A stretch of DNA of 64,000 bases, taken from NCBI RefSeq assembly GCF_025766255.1, contig NW_026516752.1:1-64000 (forward strand), written 5' to 3'. The stretch's first letter is position 1; each line of letters begins with the position of its first letter. Shown one piece after another: positions 57,959-64,000 of the stretch. The notes beneath the pieces were generated by a model, which saw only the letters and a program-made list of their open reading frames with translations, did not search any database and was not told the DNA's origin. Position numbers and translations under genes: made by a program. This stretch comes from Zychaea mexicana (Eukaryota; Mucoromycota; Mucoromycetes; Mucorales; Lichtheimiaceae).

Positions 57959-60396
57959 ATGGTAAGAGTGGGCCCCTTTTTTTTATGCTAAAAGAAAATA
58001 AAAAAGTGCTTGACAGTTCTTTCGCCAATCATTCGAAAAGAGAGAGAATAATAAAACTAGACAATCCATGATCAGTGTACTCCATTTAATCCCTCGCTTG
58101 AAAACAACACCTGTTTTCTTTAATCGTATATGTTATTGTACCGTTTGGAACACACTGGTTGACTTTTGACTCTTTTTTTCTGGCACTCAATAGTATTCCC
58201 ATTTGTACACGTATGGGCAGCAGCAGCAGCAGCAGCAACAGCAACATGCACAACCGTCATCACCACACGACACATTTCAGAGTTTGCATGACTCTGGATG
58301 GGACTCTAAAGAGTTGGAACACAATGGTCGATCCTCACCGCGACAACAGCAAGAACAGCAGCAAACATACCACTCGCCGTCTTTATCAATAGTAAACGGC
58401 ACCTCGGGATCGTTATCAGGAACATTACCCACTTTTACGTTTATGCCCCCGCATCAACATAACTCGGGCCAATTGTCGCCACAGCTTCAATTATCTGTAA
58501 ATATATATTGATAGAAGGGCAATGATATTGACGGTGGCATGTCTTATTAATGTTTTCTAAAAAAAAAAATACAAAGGTGCACCCATTGATGAAGTCGTCA
58601 GATCAAGATCAACAAGGCGACGATCAGGACTCGCGACAACAACGACAGCAACAGCATGGTCATGAACAACAGCAACAACAATACCATCAGAACACACTTG
58701 GTTCCCATGACGCTTCTTCTCATGCTCATATGGCTACCCGCTCCGAAAATCTTAGTCATCATTTTGGAAGCTTCTCATCTGTAAGTATCTGTTTTTTTTT
58801 GTTCCATTCATTCTAGAGCAATGCATTGTGTATGTGTATGTATGTATGTGTGTGTGTGTGTGTGTATGGTCATTCAAATTCTCACGTATTCAATCACAGG
58901 ATATGGTATTCGCAAACTCGTTTAATGTCCAGCACGTATACCACCCAGTTGACATGAGCAGTATCGTGCACGCGCCTGGTATGACAGTAAATGATTTATC
59001 TGCGAGATTACCCCCGTTGAATCCCGATGTCGTTAATACTCAGCCGAACGTGACACTAGCCCGAACATCTGTGCTCTCTGAGCTTGATATACCTTCTTCT
59101 TCTCACCACCATCATCAATATCAACAACAACAACAACAACAACAACAGGATCACGTGGAACATCAACCGAAACGACCGAAACTAACCCAACAACAGCAAC
59201 AGCAACAAATCCATCCGCAACAACCCAAAGTCAGCCGGGAACGCGCACCATGGACACCCGAAGAAGACAATCTGTTGCGACTGGCCGTCCAGTTGTATGG
59301 CGACAAGACTGAGAAATGGGCCAAGATTGCGGCATGCGTGCCTGGCCGGACCAACAAAAACTGTCGTAAACGATGGTTCCATTCACTCGACCCATCGCTT
59401 CGCAAAGGTGCATGGACAGATGAAGAGGACCAGTTGCTGCGTGAGGGCGTCATGCGATTCCCGAACCAGTGGAGTAAGATTGCGGACATGTTGGAAGGTC
59501 GGACAGATGACCAGTGCGCGAAACGATGGCGCGAGAGTCTCGATCCTACCATTGATCGCTCGGACTGGACGCCCACCGAAGATCAGCGGCTGATGGAGAA
59601 ATACGAAGAGTATGGGTCGCAGTGGCAAAAGATTGCGCAGTTCTTTGATGGTCGACCCGGCTTACATTGTCGCAACCGATGGCGTAAACTGCAACGGATG
59701 ATGCAAATGAAGAAAGAAAAGGAAAATGCTGCGGCTGCGGCGGTGGCAGCATTGCCCGCTACAACATCGTTTATCAACGGTTTGGCAGACGAACATATTT
59801 CGCGTTTACAAAACTCGGCTTTTGCTTCTTCTTCTTCGTCGTCGTCGTCTTCATCATCAAATCATAACAACAATGACAACTCGACAACACATATGCAACA
59901 ACAACCATCGACATCGTCTTCCATATCATCTTCATCAGATTCGTCGTTATCGTCATCCAACATTTTGGCGGACCAGCAGCAACAGTTGGCATTGAACGGT
60001 GGGAATGTTGATGCAGGAACGATGCATGGTAATAATAGCAATGGCGGTGAACCCCATAGCGACTTGAATCCATATGGCTGCGCTATACCCGGGTGCTACA
60101 CCAGCTTTTTCCAATCCAGTGGCCTGTTCTATCACATGAAGAGCGCGCATCCGAACTTGGAAACTTACGACAAGCCGTACCGATGTGCCATACCGAGTTG
60201 CATCAAGCGATACAAGAACATCAATGGGTTGCAGTATCATTTGCGCGAAGCGAAAGGCTCGTCTGGACACGGCGCTTACTCTAACAGGACAAGGGCAGTC
60301 GTCAAAACCCACGACAGCATGGTGGCATCTCTACCACCCTCATCGACATCATCTTCATCATTGCATCAACAAGAATCGTCCGCATTGACACGGTGA
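57959..60396 (+). CDS. three-repeat Myb protein with C-terminal Sfp1-like zinc fingers
   Basis: Exons 58194-58496, 58577-58780 and 58900-60396 are in phase. The start is uncertain: ATG 57959-57961 directly followed by a GTAAGA donor would splice in frame to 58194 and give 668 residues. A Gln/His-rich N-terminus is followed by three Myb repeats with Trp at about 288 (APWTPEEDN), 342 (GAWTDEEDQ) and 393 (SDWTPTEDQ). A low-complexity Ser/Asn linker follows, then two C2H2-like fingers (CAIPGCYTSFFQSSGLFYHM; CAIPSCIKRYKNINGLQYHL) that resemble the split fingers of Sfp1/JAZF1. A DNA-binding transcription regulator in the nucleus is inferred. Poly-Gln tracts are prominent. Confidence 0.8.
58843..58866. 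repeat. TG dinucleotide microsatellite in an intron
   Basis: Run of GTGTGT within the third intron of the Myb gene, just before the exon at 58900. Confidence 0.6.
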
Positions 60397-61238
60397 TGGA
60401 ACGGGAGATCTATTTTTTTTTTTTTGCATTTCTATATAATCTACAGCCTTTCTTTCCCTCTTCCCATACATACTGTTTTTCTACATATATTCCCGGTACA
60501 GAACATCTTTTTCTCTCTCTCAGCAGTATACATATTCAACAACCTATTACAATACACATAATTCAACTTTTGTTACACATACTATATAAACAATCAAGAC
60601 ACTACTACTAGAAGACCTGTAACAACAAGTTGACTGAACGTAAGGATAGTGTGTGGAACCTTATTAGAATCTTGCCCCTGTCATCTGGATTTGCTCAAGT
60701 CCAATGATTCTAATTAACTGCATTTTATGCAGCATTGTTTTTCAAATTTGTGAAACGATAACAATGAACTGCGACGACTCCATGGTCATCATCATCATGC
60801 TTTTTTTTACGCAGCAACATGCACATCCGATAAAGGTCACGCCTCAAAGGGGGACTCTGGAATCTCAAAAACCCTTGATCTCGAAATGAAGAGAAGAGAG
60901 GCCCTTCTTCTCTCCTAATAGAATCGCTTGAGGGTGGGTACCGCTATTGTTAAAAAGAAGAGATGGTGAAAATCTTTTTTTTTTCTTTGCGATTCTTGCC
61001 ACTTCTTTCTTTGGAAACGCGAGGAAGGTTGACGTTACACGGCGCTTCCCAGAAAAGTTTGGTCCACCGAAGGAAACTTCTGGCTTCTACGACCCGCAAA
61101 GAGGCTTTATGAAACCTTGCCCGCTATTTATAAAGTCGCAGTTTTATTTTTTAATTTTTTGCCCTCCAAGAAGCTCTCTCTCCCTTTCCTTCACACACTT
61201 TCTTCACTAAAAAAAGCACATTTGTGATTGTTGTTCTG
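60397..61238. other. no gene; 3' flank and promoter region
   Basis: Untranslated flank of the Myb gene, then the upstream region of the Ecl1-like gene. A TATTTATAAAG box lies near 61126, about 110 bases before its ATG. Confidence 0.4.
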
Positions 61239-61759
61239 ATGGATCTCTCTTGGTGCATTATCTGTGACAATCGTATTGATTCAAACTTGGTAAGTCTCAT
61301 TGATCTCTCTTTCTTGGTTTCCGGAAGATCCGAAAGAAAGAAGAAGAAATACTCATCGATCATCTTTCTCTCATTGAATAGAATGAGTCGGATCTGTATT
61401 GTTCAGATGCTTGCAAAGTGAAAGATTCTTCGTTGTCGACAACTACGTCTGCTAGTGGCAATAGTAGTAGCAGTAGTAGCAACAACAGTATGGCACTGTT
61501 TGGTCAGAGCCCACCCAAACAACGTACTATCAAGAACACCTTGACCTTGCTGCGCAACAGACAGCAACGACCGACTGCGCCGTCAACGTCGTACCCGTGG
61601 ATCCCGCTGTATCGCCGACGTCCGATCATTTCGAGACGCCCCGCTGTTGCAGCAAGTGGTGTACCGCCGACGACGACTAGTATGCTTTGCCGCAAGCCGT
61701 CGACTTCGACAACCTCGGTTGCGTCGTACCATTATCGCCCCAATCTTACGGCCGTGTAA
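61239..61759 (+). CDS. Ecl1-like small zinc-binding protein
   Basis: Two exons, 61239-61289 and 61382-61759; 142 residues. The N-terminus MDLSWCIICDNRIDSNL continues with LYCSDACK, giving Cys6, Cys9, Cys24 and Cys28, the CxxC...CxxxC pattern of the fungal Ecl1 family (extender of chronological lifespan). The rest is Ser/Thr/Arg-rich and low in complexity. In fission yeast Ecl1 proteins link nutrient stress to lifespan. Role here is inferred from the motif alone. Confidence 0.75.
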
Positions 61760-62199
61760 AAAAAAAAAAAAGAATTCTCATCACCATCATCATCATCATC
61801 GTCTCTTCCTCTCGTTTCCATTCATACTTATTATTCGCTCTTTGTCCTCTTTTCATGATCGTCACAACCAGCAGTTGCTCTTCTGTATATACACAATATA
61901 TCTTATTCACCCCATTCATTTTAGCTTAGTATTCCCCACACACACACACACCATAAAACCCACATCAAAAACATCTCATATCTACATAAAATCATTGAAA
62001 AAAAAATTCCATCCCTTTAGCATAGTAACCTCTCCTCTCTGACTCTCCCTGCACATCATCATTATCACACATAAGCATTTAACAAAGAAGAAACATATAC
62101 TCTCTCTCTCTCTCTCAATAACAATTATCCACCTTAAAACCTCATTACAAACCTCGTTACAAATTTCGTTTAATTGAATTGATTACGTGATGCATTGCC

Positions 62200-62215
62200 A
62201 TCCCGCGCGCGGGAT
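62200..62215. promoter_or_regulatory. 16-base GC palindrome upstream of the UPF0303 gene
   Basis: ATCCCGCGCGCGGGAT is a perfect palindrome in otherwise AT-rich promoter DNA, about 50 bases upstream of the TATA box. TTACGTGA, a CRE-like half match, lies at 62183-62190. Confidence 0.4.
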
Positions 62216-62265
62216 CGGAAAGGGATGATTATTCAGCGAGTTCCCGAGCACCTTTTTTTTTAAAT

Positions 62266-62273
62266 ATAAAAGA
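62266..62273 (+). promoter_or_regulatory. TATA box
   Basis: TATAAAAG located 56 bases before the start codon at 62329. Confidence 0.5.
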
Positions 62274-62328
62274 GTACTCTAGTTTCCCTTCGTTCTCAAA
62301 GCTCGTTTATATAACAACAAAGAAAAAC

Positions 62329-63152
62329 ATGAGTGCTGCTGGTGAAGATATCAAGGCCCTTTTGCAAGATTTGCTTGCCCAGGAAGAACGCTGCCAATTC
62401 ACAAAGTTCACCAGCGACGACGCGCTGAAGCTCGGTCTTCTTATTCTGGAGAATGCAAAGGCATACACTCGTCCCATTGTGCTTGACATTAACCTGGCTG
62501 GTCATCAGTTGTTCCATTTCGCCATGCAGGGTACTGGTCCCGATAACAACGAATGGGTTGCTCGGAAAAAGTAAGGATTCTCTTTTTTTTAAGCTTGCAT
62601 ATCCTCGCCTTCTTCTGTTGCTGTTGTAGGTGGGGGGGAAGGGGTTGATGTAAAGGGTGTTTGGGATAGGAGGAGGGTGTATTAGAGCAAAAAGCAATAC
62701 TATTAGAGTAAGAAACTTGGTTTCAACTGACTACTTGGATCTGACCGTGCTATTATCTGTAACAGCAAAGCTGTGCTTCGATTCAGACATTCCAGCTATT
62801 ATCTGGGCCGTTATTGCGCAAGCCAGAACAAGACCCTTGAAGAAAAGTATTATGTAAGTAACTTGTAAAAGTTACAACAATCGAAAATGATGTTTTAACA
62901 AAATAAGCACTACTAGGTGAGCGAAAAGGAATATGCTTGCCACGGCGGCTCGTTCCCGTTGATCATCAAGGATGTGGGTGTTGTTGGCACCATCACTGTC
63001 TCTGGCTTGGCCCAGCAGGTACTTGACCTTTCACCAGCAGTATCGCATGTCTAGCAGAGAAAATAGGGGGTGGTCATCTAATTCATGTTCGCTTTCTATA
63101 GGACGATCACGGTTTGGTAGTCAAGTCGATTGAGCAATTTCTAGGTCAATAA
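62329..63152 (+). CDS. UPF0303/GlcG-type (DUF336, YBR137W-like) protein
   Basis: Four exons: 62329-62570, 62766-62853, 62917-63018, 63102-63152; 160 residues, the usual family length. Motifs: [80 protein letters not shown]. These match the small heme-degrading-like/UPF0303 fold. Yeast YBR137W-like proteins are cytosolic decamers of uncertain role. All introns are GT-AG and the conserved QDDH motif is rebuilt across the last junction. Confidence 0.9.
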
Positions 63153-63378
63153 AGATTTCTTCATTAGAGAGTGCTGATAGTCTAGCATACTATGTGTATT
63201 TGCTATGTGATTGTGTGTGTGTTCTCCATGTGCATGATGTGTAGCACACGCTTTGTGCTCGGATAGTAAAAGTTCTTGCATGACAACAAATTAGGCTCTG
63301 GCGGGGAGAGACACATTCAAAAAGAATAAAGACAAGGCACAGAACAGCCTTCTCCTTTCTTCTTTTCATTCTCAAAAT

Positions 63379-64000
63379 ATGCTCTACGATCCATCACTTC
63401 CATTTACTGCGGCTTATCGTCTATTTCGAGAACAGACAATCAAGCATAGTCCATTTACTGCTGGCTGCCATGCCTTTCTCAAGTACGATGACACAAAGGC
63501 AAGAAGACTCCCCAACACACATACACACACACACTCACACACACTCTCTCTCTCTTTCTTTCTTTCTCTCTTTTACCTTTGAGATATTTCACTTGACCAA
63601 TTATAAAGAACCTTGTTACGCGATGCCAACACCACTTTTTTTTTTTGCTGCTCGAATTTGAATTTAGGAAGCCACGATCCGATTATTAATATTGTATATA
63701 TTATACGCACTTTATGCGGACACAACACTCGAACGAAACCCATTTCTCACATTCTTTTTGGAATTCGTGTCGGGTGATAATCAGCGTGGCAACGCTCTTG
63801 AACAACAATTTGTCTATTGCATCTTGGGAGGTTCCATTGTCAAAGTGAGTTCTATTCTGTAAGAAAAAGGTGGCGAGAGAGAGAGAGAGAGAGAAAGAAA
63901 GAGAGGGTAATCAAATAGGGGTGTTCTAGATAATGGACACGCATGAAAAAAAAAAGATTGGTTTATTAAATATATATTGTTAGATCAAGGAACGAACACC
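63379..64000 (+). CDS. 5' part of a probable CNOT11-like gene
   Basis: Exon 63379-63498 encodes MLYDPSLPFTAAYRLFREQT and KHSPFTAGCHAFLKYDD. The next exon is 63668-63844 with EATIRLLILYILYALYADT, NPFLTFFLEFVSG and EQQFVYCILGGSIVK, followed by a GTGAGT donor; the gene runs off the window. The pattern RLL..LY.LY...NPF..FF and EQQFV resembles CCR4-NOT subunit 11 (DUF2363), a deadenylase complex component. The first intron appears to start with GC rather than GT. Confidence 0.5.
63513..63570. repeat. CA and CT microsatellites in an intron
   Basis: CACACA units followed by TCTCTC units inside the first intron of the CNOT11-like gene. A GA run at about 63873-63896 lies in its second intron. Confidence 0.7.

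Noticed and set aside
59163..59628. Minus-strand and shifted frames within the Myb repeats
   Set aside because: They are shadows of the conserved GC-richer Myb exon; only the plus frame has domain motifs.

Overview
The window looks like nuclear DNA from an early-diverging filamentous fungus, most likely Mucoromycota. The host genes carry many short GT-AG introns and Gln/Ser-rich proteins, and include fungal families such as a DHA2-type transporter, CSC1 channel, Bro1-domain protein and Ecl1-like zinc protein. The first half is full of degraded transposons. I assign the lineage from gene style, not from a phylogeny.

Region 1 to about 30.3 kb is a transposon graveyard. In order it holds a partial unknown gene, a degraded DDE element, and an AT-rich element with a chromodomain-tailed DDE transposase (4.5-6.7 kb). 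A large repeated unit then appears twice (from 6.8 kb and from 22.4 kb): copies of an unknown gene (repeat A) flank a 4.0 kb element. That element encodes a rolling-circle-type Rep (HUH nuclease plus SF3 helicase), a small basic protein and, convergently, a DDE transposase with a C-terminal chromodomain. The repeat A copies are broken again by two further AT-rich insertions (12.65-14.82 kb and 27.66-28.82 kb) and by a short hAT-like element (29.32-30.21 kb). A Tnp2-like transposase remnant lies at 18.7-20.8 kb.

Region 30.9-52.2 kb holds ordinary host genes. These are a DHA2-type MFS transporter (minus), a CSC1/OSCA-type channel (plus), an M20 peptidase (minus), and a Bro1-domain ESCRT-associated protein (minus) that diverges from a RING/GRF zinc-finger protein (plus) across about 215 bp. 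Splice reconstruction reveals microexons of 7 nt (transporter) and 11 nt (peptidase), both needed to rebuild conserved motifs.

Region 52.9-57.8 kb is a second transposon cluster: a broken gene, a Mutator-like fragment, and a terminal-inverted-repeat element inserted next to the fragment's first catalytic region. Region 58-64 kb returns to host genes: a three-repeat Myb protein with C-terminal Sfp1-like zinc fingers, an Ecl1-like protein, a UPF0303/GlcG-type protein, and the start of a probable CNOT11-like gene that runs off the end.

The most interesting system is the Rep plus chromodomain-DDE element. Next is the 1.15 kb AT-rich insertion carrying eight consecutive inverted repeats, one of which folds as a T-shaped three-way palindrome.
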